Source: Bacteroidota bacterium
GTDB lineage: Bacteria > Bacteroidota > Bacteroidia > 2-12-FULL-35-15
NCBI GenBank assembly: GCA_016707685.1
Contig: JADJHE010000005.1
Location: 124,001 to 188,000, forward strand
Reading direction: 5' to 3'
DNA: 64,000 bases
Part shown: piece by piece, positions 8,699-18,049 of the stretch
Layout of the letters: each line of letters begins with the position of its first letter
Numbering within the stretch: position 1 is the first letter of the stretch
Notes under the pieces: model-generated
The model's input: the letters and a program-made list of their open reading frames with translations, nothing else
Databases searched by the model: none
What the model was told of the DNA's origin: nothing
Translations under genes and position numbers: made by a program

Positions 8699-10339
8699 AT
8701 GCCAAAAGGATTTTATACCGTTCCTGTCCCTGTGAACGAGCCAGTAAAAAGTTATGCAGCTGGTAGCCCCGAAAGAATTGCAACACAAGCAATGCTAAAA
8801 GAATTGCGTTCAATAGAATTAGACATTCCGATGTACATTGGTGGAAAAGAAGTGCGTAGCGGAGAGAAAATTCGCCTTGCTCCTCCTCACGACCATAAAC
8901 ATACATTGGGATATTTTCATAAATCTACAAAGGAACATGTTTCACAAGCTATTGACGCAGCATTAGCTGCAAAGCCGAAATGGGAAGCGCTTTCTTGGGA
9001 ACACCGTGCTAGTATTTTCTTAAAAGCTGCCGAATTGATTGCTGGTCCTTACCGTGCAAAATTAAATGCTGCAACAATGCTTGGGCAATCTAAAAATGCT
9101 TTCCAAGCAGAGATTGATAGTGCATGTGAAATCATTGACTTTTTAAAGTATAATGTATTGTACATGACCGAAATTTACCAACAACAACCACCCGTTGCAG
9201 GAACAGGATTTGGTGTTTGGAACCGAGTAGAACAACGTCCTTTAGAAGGATTCATATACGCATTAACACCATTCAATTTTACAGCAATTGCAGGCAATTT
9301 ACCTACATCCTGTGCAATGATGGGTAATGTGGTTGTTTGGAAACCATCAAACACTCAAGTATACTCAGCAAATGTATTAATGGAAATATTTATGAAAGCA
9401 GGATTACCAGATGGTGTTATTAATTTAATTTATCCAAGTGGTCCAGATGCAGCTGATGTGATTTTCGCACACGCTGATTTTGCTGGAATCCACTTTACAG
9501 GATCAACAGAAGTATTTCAAAATATTTGGAAAACAATAGGTAACAACATTCATAAGTTCAAAACATACCCTCGCATTGTAGGCGAAACTGGCGGAAAGGA
9601 TTTTATCATGGCGCATAAATCTGCCGATGCTAAAATCGTTGCAACAGCTATTAGTCGTGGAGCATTTGAATACCAAGGTCAAAAATGCTCTGCCGCTTCT
9701 CGTGCATACATGCCATCTAATATTTGGGAAGAAGTAAAAGCACAAGTAGTTGCTGATTTGAAAACATTTAAAATGGGACCAACAGAAGATTTCACCAATT
9801 TCATCAACGCAGTAATTGATGAAAAATCATTTGATAAATTGGCGAAATACATTGATGGAGCCAAAGCTGACAAAAATGTAGAAATTGTTGCAGGTGGAAA
9901 TTATGATAAATCGAACGGTTATTTTATTGAACCAACGATTATCAAAGCAAATGATCCTAAATACGTGACTATGTGTGAAGAGTTATTTGGACCAGTATTA
10001 ACGCTTTATGTGTACGATGCAGATAAATACGAAGAAACATTAAAATTAGTAGACTCAACATCTATCTATGCATTAACAGGAGCAATCATTGCGCAAGACA
10101 GATATGCAATTGAATTAGGCACCAAAGCTTTACGCAATGCAGCAGGTAATTTTTACATCAACGACAAACCAACTGGTGCTGTTGTGGGTCAACAGCCATT
10201 TGGTGGTGCAAGAGGTTCGGGAACGAATGACAAAGCTGGATCGATGATAAATTTATTGCGCTGGGTGTCACCACGCACAATCAAGGAAACATTTGTTCCG
10301 CCAACGGATTATCGTTATCCATTTTTACAAAAAGATTAA
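8699..10339 (+). CDS. pruA: 1-pyrroline-5-carboxylate / L-glutamate gamma-semialdehyde dehydrogenase
   Basis: A 546-residue aldehyde dehydrogenase of the long PruA type, oxidising glutamate semialdehyde to glutamate with NAD in proline catabolism. Seen: the pocket PFNFTAIAGNLPTS, the general-base region VGETGGKDF near residue 296, the catalytic cysteine in YQGQKCSAASRAY near residue 330, and the C-terminal block PFGGARGSGTNDKAG, which is characteristic of P5CDH rather than other aldehyde dehydrogenases. The proline dehydrogenase partner is not in the window. Intact, monocistronic, bounded by a perfect terminator. Firm assignment. Confidence 0.96.
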   Translation: MPKGFYTVPVPVNEPVKSYAAGSPERIATQAMLKELRSIELDIPMYIGGKEVRSGEKIRLAPPHDHKHTLGYFHKSTKEHVSQAIDAALAAKPKWEALSWEHRASIFLKAAELIAGPYRAKLNAATMLGQSKNAFQAEIDSACEIIDFLKYNVLYMTEIYQQQPPVAGTGFGVWNRVEQRPLEGFIYALTPFNFTAIAGNLPTSCAMMGNVVVWKPSNTQVYSANVLMEIFMKAGLPDGVINLIYPSGPDAADVIFAHADFAGIHFTGSTEVFQNIWKTIGNNIHKFKTYPRIVGETGGKDFIMAHKSADAKIVATAISRGAFEYQGQKCSAASRAYMPSNIWEEVKAQVVADLKTFKMGPTEDFTNFINAVIDEKSFDKLAKYIDGAKADKNVEIVAGGNYDKSNGYFIEPTIIKANDPKYVTMCEELFGPVLTLYVYDADKYEETLKLVDSTSIYALTGAIIAQDRYAIELGTKALRNAAGNFYINDKPTGAVVGQQPFGGARGSGTNDKAGSMINLLRWVSPRTIKETFVPPTDYRYPFLQKD

Positions 10340-10341
10340 TA

Positions 10342-10377
10342 AAAAAGCCCTTCTTGAAATTTCAAGAAGGGCTTTTT
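10342..10377. terminator. Perfect palindromic terminator after pruA
   Basis: A 36-base perfect palindrome with 18-base arms (core AGCCCTTCTTGAA and its complement), flanked by A and T runs so that it can work on both strands. It separates pruA (+) from the convergent gene ending at 10396. Confidence 0.88.
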
Positions 10378-10395
10378 ATTATATACAGGAATCAC

Positions 10396-11216
10396 TTACT
10401 TCCCTTTTTCGTTACTCATTACTTCATCAAACAACATTTCAATTGTTTCTGATTTCATTTTAACTGGTGTTACTTCAGCAAAAGCATCATTCCATTGAAT
10501 CAACATATCTACTTTTTGCATATCCATCATTTTTCCACCTTCCATACGTTGCCAAACTAGTTTGATGCATCCGACTCACCTTTCACTAACATAATTGCAT
10601 CCGACTTCGACTTTGCATTTGCATAAATATTACCATCAGGCATTTTGACAGAAACTTTTGATGGAAAAACAAAACCAATTTTGTCGCCAGTATATGTAAC
10701 ATTAAATTTAACTTCTGTTTTATCTGTTTCTTTTACAACCTTTGTAACCGTATTTGAAAATGGTCCTGTTTTGAAATCATTTTGTGAAGCAGGCAATTTA
10801 AAATCTGGTGTTGAAATTCCTTTTGTATTTGCATCAACACGATATAAACCATCTAAAACGAATTGATAATTCTTAATTGCATTGTAGCCAGCTCCTTTCA
10901 AGTTTACAACTCTAAAATCACTTTCATTCGGAGAAATCACTAACCATTTTTCTTGTGGCTTTTCCTCTTTCCCGTTTACAATGAATTTACATTCTTCAGG
11001 TTTTAAAATCAAATAATCATTCGTCTTGTTCATGATTTTTAATTTAAACTTTGTTTCACCAGCAGTTGAAACGGCATTGTCAACGATTATAACAATATCG
11101 TTGGTTTCCATTTTTAAATCTTTGTAAAATATTTTTGCATATTTTACTTCCTTTTGTGCAAGTACATTTCCAACAAGTACGATTGCCAAAATCATTGTAG
11201 TAACTATTTTTTTCAT
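10396..11216 (-). CDS. Hypothetical secreted protein (frameshifted near the C-terminus)
   Basis: About 273 residues after repair. It starts with a signal peptide (MKKIVTTMILAIVLVGNVLAQ) and then a beta-rich domain (YAKIFYKDLKMETNDIVIIV, then AGETKFKLKIMNKTNDYLIL) typical of an immunoglobulin-like fold. The first frame stops at 10557, but with one base restored at about 10570 the protein continues KLVWQRMEGGKMMDMQKVDM to a stop at 10396, adding about 53 residues. The tail is methionine-rich and helical. Known only as a Bacteroidota family of unknown function; the periplasm is its likely location. It is 49 bases downstream of the BtrH-like gene on the same strand and could be the last gene of that unit. 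Confidence 0.72.
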
Positions 11217-11265
11217 TTTATTATTTTTTAGGATTTAGTGCTCAATTACAATTATGTTGCCAATC

Positions 11266-12292
11266 TTAAAAAGGCATTCCTTTTAACTTCAAAAAGGCAT
11301 TCTTTTCTATTTCTGCAATTTCTAATAACAAATCAGCACACACTTCAAAATCCTTTTGCTCATTATTAATACGCCCTTTGTAGATACGTCCCATTTGAAC
11401 TGTACTTTCTCTCCACAAATCACCAGCTTTGGTAAACTCCTCTGAAATAGACAATAGCTTTTCATCTGGAATATAATGATACGCTTGCTCTAAAAATGCG
11501 GCATACAAAAAACGAAAGCCACCACCACCAGTACCAATTTCTTCTTGCATACGAACAATTTGTCCTAAATATAAACCAGCCTTTCGTGGGCCTAGTTTTT
11601 CTCTCCACTTACGAATTTGTTTGGAAGTATATTTAATACCAGCTACACCAGCAATATTCCCAGGAACATGCAACATATCACGAGCACTTCGTTTTATCCC
11701 TTTAATGATTCCTCTTTTAATTGTTTCGTTATCCACTTTATGGACGTTTTCGGGATAATAAACATGCCCTTTAGGAGCTAGTGGTCCTTTTGCAAAACGA
11801 ACCTTAATCATATCCTCTTCCGACAAAGTTGTCACTGTTTCCATTACGGGATCGCTTATCAAATAATCATTCCCATGCTTTCCATATACAATTAAGTTAT
11901 GTGCATTGAAATGGAATCGGTATTCAGGGGGGAAAATAGGGCAAATTAAAAACACCTACTTGACAGCCAACAGGAACTCCTTCCAAGATTTTTTTATCTA
12001 AAAAATCATGCGCTGCTTTTTCGTTTGTTCCAAATTTTTTACGCACCACTTTAACTCCTAATGATTTGCATGTACGACTAAAAATCCAACCAGGCATACT
12101 TCTGTAGGAAATTGCTGGACCATTGTTTATACTTAAAATGGGTATGTGAATGTAGAATATTCCAGAACCCATTCCAAAAGCCAATGGTTCGGTCATAAAA
12201 TCTAATCCATGGTATCTTAGCAAACTTGTAGTTGCTCCATTTTCACAATGTGCTGCTTGAATATGTTGAAACGTTGTTATTTCCTTATCCAT
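11266..12292 (-). CDS. BtrH-like N-terminal domain protein with DUF4872-type C-terminus (frameshifted)
   Basis: About 341 residues after repair. The first frame (to 11924) has AHCENGATTSLLRYHG around residues 15-30, whose cysteine corresponds to the papain/transglutaminase-like nucleophile of the BtrH fold; the second frame supplies the histidine region FNAHNLIVYGKHGNDYL and SDPVMETV, then an all-helical C-terminal domain. The break is a C run (six C on the minus strand at about 11931-11936; five would restore YFPPEYRF). BtrH transfers an acyl group from an acyl carrier protein to butirosin; related proteins occur in Bacteroidota secondary-metabolite loci. It starts 1 base after the 132-residue gene stops, so the genes are co-translated. 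The acyl donor and acceptor here are unknown. Confidence 0.8.
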
Positions 12293-12293
12293 A

Positions 12294-12691
12294 CTATCCT
12301 TTAAAATTCTTTAATTCATCAACACTCACTTCAAATGCTTTCGCATAAATAGCCAATTTTTATCGCTCAAATTTTTAAACACATCGGGCTTCATGTGTCT
12401 TTTTATTGTAAAACTCCAAAAACCGGTGTAACCAGATAAAACGGGCATATCCATCAATCGCAATTCCATGAAATAATATATAGGACTTTTTTCACCACTT
12501 CTAACAAGCTTTCGAGCTTCTTCAACTCGTTCGTTAATATCTTCCCATGCATTGTCGAGTGCCTGTTTCTTTACATCCCAACCGGTACTCAAACCAGTAG
12601 TGTATTTTCCATCATTATCTTTCACATAACACAATTCACGTGTCATCACTTTTAGTGCGCTATCATCTTGAGGTAATTCTTCTTTTTTCAT
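12294..12691 (-). CDS. Unknown 132-residue protein of the halogenase/BtrH cassette (frameshifted)
   Basis: I do not recognise this family. The start at 12691 (MKKEELPQDDSALKVMTREL) lies inside the last codons of the upstream flavoenzyme gene, which stops at 12706, giving an almost contiguous arrangement. It is a soluble, charged, mostly helical protein with an aromatic centre (SPIYYFMELRLMDMPVLSGY, then TGFWSF). The first frame stops at 12326; restoring one A in the run at about 12355-12360 continues KLAIYAKAFEVSVDELKNF and stops at 12294, 1 base before the BtrH-like gene begins. The tight packing between a halogenase-like enzyme and a BtrH-like protein suggests an accessory or substrate-handling role, by inference only. 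Confidence 0.65.
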
Positions 12692-12705
12692 TTTTGATTT
12701 TAGTA

Positions 12706-14379
12706 TTAAACCAATTCTGTTTTGTAAAACCACATCTTTTTAACATCCATTGCAATTGAATTATCAACAGGCAATGCGTTTTCACTTGTAGTATCAACTG
12801 TTCCATTCAACGTAATGGTGTATGGATTAACTTTCATATCGATAGGAGTCCCTTTCACTTCGTTACTTACCAAACGAAACACTTCGGCAGCAACCTGCTC
12901 CAACATTTTCACGTTTGATTTTACTCGATCCAACAATTCTTTTGTTGAATGTTGATTTTCAATTCCCTGCTGAAACTGTTTTAAATAGCCTAAATCCAAT
13001 GGATCGATGTATTTATTTTCAAACACTTTATTTTCGTGAGGCAACCATTCTAAAAATAAATCCTGCATGCATTTGTTTAGCATCTGGAATTTTCTTCCAA
13101 TAGAATCTTCCGAAACGAATAACTCTTTCAACACTTTCAAATCCGTAAATCCTTTGTTTGTAAACAGTAAACATGGTACCGACCAATAGATTGCCCAATC
13201 CCAGAATATTTTCATTACCATAATTTGTGAGCTACCCATTAATTTATATTTATCCTGGTAAATAGGTAACCAGCTTTCGAACCAGCGTAAATGTGTTTGT
13301 TCGTATATTTGAGCACGAACAGTAATGTCTTCGCCACTAATATCTCTTAAAATTAAATCACTCAACCATGTATTGTTTAAAGAAATGAAATCACTACCTG
13401 GTGAATAGAACGGATCTAAGAACACCCCAGCCTCACCTGTTACCGCCCATCTTTCGGAAGAATAAATTCGTTCACTATCATGAGCAAAATGACGTAATAT
13501 TCTAAAATCTAACAATTCATTTTCAGGCGGACAAACATGTTTATATGCTTGCGGTTCATTCTTTTTAATCCACGCAACTGCTTTTTCATAGGTGTTAATG
13601 GTATCAAATGGATGAATATCTTGATCGGCAACAATTCCAATACTTGTGTTTTTAGAACCCAATGGAATAATCCAAAGCCAATAGCCTTTATCAATAAGAT
13701 GTACGGTACTTAAATAACGAAGCTTGGGAGCTAAAAAGGTTTTCCATTTATCGTTATCACTCCATTCGTCAATATCTACAACACCTTTAACACGATACCA
13801 AACAGCATTTACATCATGTGGTGCTTTCTTTTCAAATTTCAATTTACGTTTCAACAAACTAAAACGACTGGTTGCATCCACTACCCATTTTGCTTTTAAA
13901 CGCTTCTCTTCATTTTCATGATTATAAACAACCTCATGCCCCTCCGGAGAAAAAACAACATCTTTTACTCTTGCACCCAACATAAATTCTGTACCAAACG
14001 TTTTTGTGTGTTTTTCTAAGAAATTTTCAAATGTTCCTCTATCTAATTGATGGCTGGGAACAGGTAATTTTAAACGAGGTCCTAACTCTACTCTATTAGA
14101 AAGTTCTTCTTTGTTTCCATCATTGAAAAAGAAACGCAAACCATGTTTTGGTAATTCGAACTCTTCCAAATAATCTTTTAATTCTAAAACCTCCCTAAAA
14201 TAATGTGTTGCCAATTCAACTGTTGACTCACCAACTTTATGTGCTGCAATAGGAGCAATTGTATCACGGTATTCCATAATCAAAATGGAAATATTGGTAT
14301 TTGCTTTTTTAAGATGAATAGAAAGCGTTAGTCCTGCTAAACCGCCTCCGGCAATAATTACATCATACTGCTTTTGCAT
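12706..14379 (-). CDS. Flavin-dependent halogenase-like oxidoreductase
   Basis: A 557-residue FAD enzyme of the tryptophan-halogenase superfamily. Motifs: the dinucleotide-binding GGGLAG at residues 11-16; the lysine of KVGES at residue 48, in the position of the catalytic lysine of phenolic halogenases; WLWIIP at about residue 231, matching the halogenase signature WxWxIP; and FLDPFYSPG near residue 319, matching the FxxPxxSxG signature. All these usual halogenase features are present, but relatives in flexirubin-type loci include hydroxylases, so halogenation is not proven. It is the first gene of a minus-strand unit with the unknown 132-residue protein and the BtrH-like protein. No carrier protein or ketosynthase is nearby. 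Intact. Confidence 0.82.
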   Translation of the reverse strand: MQKQYDVIIAGGGLAGLTLSIHLKKANTNISILIMEYRDTIAPIAAHKVGESTVELATHYFREVLELKDYLEEFELPKHGLRFFFNDGNKEELSNRVELGPRLKLPVPSHQLDRGTFENFLEKHTKTFGTEFMLGARVKDVVFSPEGHEVVYNHENEEKRLKAKWVVDATSRFSLLKRKLKFEKKAPHDVNAVWYRVKGVVDIDEWSDNDKWKTFLAPKLRYLSTVHLIDKGYWLWIIPLGSKNTSIGIVADQDIHPFDTINTYEKAVAWIKKNEPQAYKHVCPPENELLDFRILRHFAHDSERIYSSERWAVTGEAGVFLDPFYSPGSDFISLNNTWLSDLILRDISGEDITVRAQIYEQTHLRWFESWLPIYQDKYKLMGSSQIMVMKIFWDWAIYWSVPCLLFTNKGFTDLKVLKELFVSEDSIGRKFQMLNKCMQDLFLEWLPHENKVFENKYIDPLDLGYLKQFQQGIENQHSTKELLDRVKSNVKMLEQVAAEVFRLVSNEVKGTPIDMKVNPYTITLNGTVDTTSENALPVDNSIAMDVKKMWFYKTELV

Positions 14380-14403
14380 GATTTATGATTTTATATGTTT
14401 TAC

Positions 14404-14411
14404 CAAAGATA
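14404..14411 (-). promoter_or_regulatory. -7 box of the halogenase-like cassette
   Basis: Minus strand TATCTTTG, matching TAnnTTTG, 24 bases upstream of the ATG at 14379. -33 element unclear. Confidence 0.45.
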
Positions 14412-14521
14412 TTAAATTTAGGACTAAAGACTTAGTTGAATGTTGAATTTAAACAATATGATGTTAAGATACAAAAAAATATTAGGTTTTTCTGTTTAAA
14501 ACAAAGTTATTATACATTCAA

Positions 14522-14552
14522 AAAAATCCCCAGCAAATTGCTAGGGATTTTT
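14522..14552 (-). terminator. Stem-loop terminator after DUF1456 gene
   Basis: A 15-bp stem with one mismatch (14522-14536 with 14538-14552; core ATCCCnAGCAA) and T runs on both strands. It lies 3 bases past the stop of the gene ending at 14556 and separates the E1/DUF1456 unit from the halogenase-like cassette. Confidence 0.8.
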
Positions 14553-14555
14553 TTA

Positions 14556-14807
14556 TTATTTCTCAGGAACGTTCTCGCCTTTGGGAGGCATTGGTCCTCG
14601 TTTAAAGATTACCAACCCATTTAAAAAGTTTCGCAACAACTGATCACCACACTCCTTGTAATTACGATGATCGGGGGTTCGGTACAATGCATTTACTTCG
14701 CTCTTTGTAATATCAAAATCTACCAATTTTAAAATTTTGATAACATCTTCATCTTTTAACTCAAGCGCAACTCTTAATTTTTTTAATATATCGTTGTTGG
14801 ATAACAT
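14556..14807 (-). CDS. DUF1456 (YehS-like) protein, single-repeat form
   Basis: An 83-residue protein containing one DUF1456 unit: NDILKKLRVALELKDEDVIK, then VNALYRTPDHRNYKECGDQL with LRNFLNGL. E. coli YehS (about 156 residues) has two such units, so this is the half-length form common in Bacteroidota. Function is unknown; the unit looks like a small helical domain. It follows the fused E1 gene by 17 bases on the same strand and is followed by a terminator, so it is the last gene of that operon. Confidence 0.85.
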   Translation of the reverse strand: MLSNNDILKKLRVALELKDEDVIKILKLVDFDITKSEVNALYRTPDHRNYKECGDQLLRNFLNGLVIFKRGPMPPKGENVPEK

Positions 14808-14824
14808 ATCTTCTGTTTGTAAAA

Positions 14825-16916
14825 TTAATAATTCAATAATTCGCCAATTGCTTTTGCAACTTTACTTGCATTTGGCAACATGGTTGTTTCTAAAGTTGAG
14901 TTCAAAGGTATAGCTGGTAAATTTTCGGAACCAATTACTTCAACTGGTGCATCCAACGACTCAAAACAATATTTAGAAATTCTACCTGCCAATGCTTGTG
15001 CAAATCCATTATTATAAGGCTCTTCTGTTAGTACGATGCACTTTCCATGCTTGCGAACAGATGCAAAAACGGTTGCTTCATCCAATGGATTGATGGTTCT
15101 TAAATCAACAATCTCAATTTGACCAGCAAATTCTTTAGCCGCATTTTTTGCCCAATAAACACCCATTCCATAAGTAATAATCGTCAATGAGCTTTTATCT
15201 TTTGTTGCCTCTGCTTCTTGAACCATGCGCGCTTTTCCTAAAGGAATGATATAATCTTCATCGGGTTCAATTGTTTTGGCATCTTCTGTTCCTTTAATTT
15301 TACTCCAATACAAACCTTTGTGTTCGAGCATCACAACCGGATTCGGATCATAATAAGCTGCTTTCATTAACCCTTTTAAATCAGCACCAGTAGAAGGGTA
15401 ACAAATTTTTATTCCACGAATATTTGCAAGCACACTCTCTACACTTGATGAGTGGTAAGGACCACCGCTACCATAAGCACCAATAGGCACACGCAAAATC
15501 ATACTTACAGGCCATTTACCATTGGACAAATAACAAGAGCGACTCACCTCAGTAAATAATTGATTTAAGCCAGGCCAAATATAATCTGCAAACTGAACTT
15601 CAACAATTGGTTTACATCCCACTGCACTCATCCCTACTGTACTTCCAATAATAAATGCTTCTTGGATAGGAGTATTGAATACACGGTGATCACCAAATGT
15701 TTGTGCTAATGTTGCAGCCTCGCGAAATACACCACCTAATCTACCACCAACATCTTGCCCGTATAACAAACATTCTGGATGCTTTGTCATTAATTCTCGA
15801 ATAGCAAACAAAGCAGAATCAACCATCACCGTTTTTTCTTTACCAGCTGGTTCACGTTGACCTTTCTCTTCCGTTACTGGTGTTGGCATAAAATCATAAT
15901 CAAACAAATCTTCTGGACGAGGATCTTCAGCAACCAATGCTTTTTGATAATCATCAGCAACTTTCTGTTTTGCTTGTTTTTCGATTTCGTTTTAACTCTG
16001 TAATATCAAAACCTGAAATGATTAATTGATTTCTGAATTTTGGAAAAGGATCACGTTGTTGTGCTTCTTCTAAATCATCACGATACCATTCTTTACGAAC
16101 ACCAGATGTATGGTGATTTAACAAAGGAACTTTTGCATGAATCAAAAATGGTCTTCGCTCTTTACGAATAATAGCGATTACTTCTTTTACTGTATTGTAT
16201 GATTTTTCAAAATCAGTACCATCAATGGTGCGGGTTTCTAAACCTTTAAATCCTTTTGCATATTCCGTTGCATCTTGAGCACGGATTTCTTTTGCGTTTG
16301 CTGAAATATCCCATTCGTTATCCTGAACAACATATAATATTGGCATCTTTTTCAAAACGGCCATTTGAAAAGCTTCAGCAACTTCACCTTCTGTAATGCA
16401 AGCATCACCTAAGGAACAAACTGCAATGGGTTTGTCAGTTCCAAAATCGGCCGACAAACCTTGTTTTTCTAAATATTGTAACCCCATTGCAACTCCAGTA
16501 GTTGGAATTGCTTGCATTCCAGTTGCAGATGACTGCATTGGAATTTTAGGCATGTTATCACGTTTTAAACTTGGATGCGAATAATAGGTTCTTCCACCAC
16601 TAAATGGATCGTCACGTTTAGCTAGCACTTGTAACATTAATTCATAAGGAGTCATTCCTATTCCTAACAACATACTATCATCGCGATAATAAGCAGATAA
16701 AAAATCTTGAGGCAATAATTGCATACTCACAGCAAGCTGAATGGCTTCGTGACCGCGAGATGTAGCATGTACATACTTTGCACACACTTCTTTATTTTCT
16801 TCGTACAACTCAGCTAATGCTTTTGCTGTACACATTAATTCAAATGCTTTTAACAAATTATCTTCAGCGATTGAAGAGTTGATTTTACGTTTTGTTTCTG
16901 ACATTATTTGTGACAT
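14825..16916 (-). CDS. Fused alpha/beta E1 subunit of a 2-oxo-acid dehydrogenase (frameshifted)
   Basis: About 696 residues after repair; a second fused E1 enzyme. The alpha half (start 16916) has GDACITEG and QDNEWDIS as TPP-binding segments; the beta half has YGQDVGGRLGGVFREAATL and VGMSAVGCKPIVEVQFADYI. The two halves appear as separate frames ending at 15954 and starting at 15937, but removing one base at about 15989 gives a continuous linker (TELKEIEKQAKQKVADDYQ), so this is one fused gene, not two subunit genes. The enzyme would form acyl-dihydrolipoyl E2 from a branched-chain 2-oxo acid or pyruvate. It leads an operon with the DUF1456 gene. Family firm, substrate not. Confidence 0.88.
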
Positions 16917-17074
16917 TTAGAGAGATTATTACAAATAGTTTGTTAAATCTAAATAAACTTTACTTTAATTCCAAGATAATATATAAAATCAAAATATAAT
17001 ATTGCATTATACTAAATTAACAGAATTATAATCTAAACAAAGCTTCATTTTTTAGATTAATAGAGAGATATTGC

Positions 17075-17082
17075 TAACTTTG
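17075..17082 (+). promoter_or_regulatory. -7 box of the DUF2911 gene
   Basis: TAACTTTG matches TAnnTTTG, 55 bases upstream of the start codon at 17138. Confidence 0.45.
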
Positions 17083-17137
17083 AACAATACAGGTTTTTAA
17101 TTGTACTTATAAATACTAACTAAAAAATAAAACAACG

Positions 17138-17995
17138 ATGTTAATTAAAAAAATCAACAAAATTTCTGCAGCTATTGCAATAGCAGCATTCAGCATTACA
17201 AATGTAAATGCGCAACAATTAAAAGTTCCAGCACCAAGTCCATTACAAACGCTTAAGCAAGCATTTGCATTAGATAATATCACAATCGAATATTCTCGCC
17301 CAAGTGTTAAAGGCAGAGTTGTATTTGGTGATGTTGTTCCTTTCGGAAAGGTATGGCGCACAGGCGCTAACGCTTCAACAAAAATTACATTTGGTGAAGA
17401 TGTTACCGTTGAAGGCAAGCCAGTTGCAGCAGGTACTTATGCGATTTATAGTATTCCTAACAAAGACAGTTGGGAAATTATGTTGTACAAAGATTTAACA
17501 TTGGGCGGTAATGTTGCTGATTACAAAGCAGAAAATGAAGTTTTAAAATTTCAAGTAAAACCAACTGCACTTACAGCAAAAGTTGAAACATTTACAATCA
17601 ATGTTGCAAATGTTACTTCTAATACATGTGCTATTGAATTAGCATGGGATAAAACAAGTGTTGCATTTAATGTTTCTGCTGATATTGAATCAAAAATCAT
17701 GAAAAATATTGATGCTACAATGAGCAAAGATGCTCGTCCATACTACCAAGCAGCGAGCTATTACTATGAAAACAGTAAAGATTTAGCAAAAGCTACAGAA
17801 TGGATCAATAAAGCGGTAGAACAAAATCCAAAGGCTTATTGGGTAATGTTATTAAAAGCAAAAATCTTGTTGAAAGCAAAAGATAAAAAAGGTGCACTTG
17901 CTGCTGCTGAACAAACTGTTGTTTTAGCAAAAGAAGAGCAAGATGATGCATATGTAAAAATGGCTGAGAATTTAATTGCGGAAGCAAAAAAATAA
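17138..17995 (+). CDS. DUF2911 secreted protein with C-terminal TPR
   Basis: A 285-residue exported protein: signal peptide (MLIKKINKISAAIAIAAFSI, cleavage after VNA), then the DUF2911 domain with SRPSVKGRVVFGDVVPFGKV and WRTGANASTKITFGEDV at about residues 50-90, and from about residue 190 two tetratricopeptide-like helical hairpins (YYQAASYYYENSKDLAKATE; AYWVMLLKAKILLKAKDKKG). DUF2911 proteins are abundant in Bacteroidota and predicted to be periplasmic; no biochemical role is established. Monocistronic and convergent with the symporter gene across a shared terminator. Confidence 0.9.
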   Translation: MLIKKINKISAAIAIAAFSITNVNAQQLKVPAPSPLQTLKQAFALDNITIEYSRPSVKGRVVFGDVVPFGKVWRTGANASTKITFGEDVTVEGKPVAAGTYAIYSIPNKDSWEIMLYKDLTLGGNVADYKAENEVLKFQVKPTALTAKVETFTINVANVTSNTCAIELAWDKTSVAFNVSADIESKIMKNIDATMSKDARPYYQAASYYYENSKDLAKATEWINKAVEQNPKAYWVMLLKAKILLKAKDKKGALAAAEQTVVLAKEEQDDAYVKMAENLIAEAKK

Positions 17996-18012
17996 ACAAT
18001 CAGATACATTAC

Positions 18013-18049
18013 AAAAAAAAGGCTGCTTATAATTAAGCAGCCTTTTTTT
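18013..18049. terminator. Bidirectional terminator
   Basis: 9-bp perfect GC-rich stem (GGCTGCTTA 18021-18029 with 18034-18042), 4-base loop, A run before and T run after, so it can end both the DUF2911 gene (+) and the symporter gene (-). The symporter stop codon at 18033-18035 lies inside the stem-loop. Confidence 0.85.

Noticed and set aside
11266..14379. A complete flexirubin/dialkylresorcinol or polyketide cluster
   Set aside because: No ketosynthase, acyl carrier protein, aromatase or ammonia-lyase genes accompany the halogenase-like and BtrH-like genes.
15954..16916. Separate alpha and beta subunit genes for the second E1 dehydrogenase
   Set aside because: A one-base repair at about 15989 joins them through a clean linker, and the other E1 in the window is also fused.
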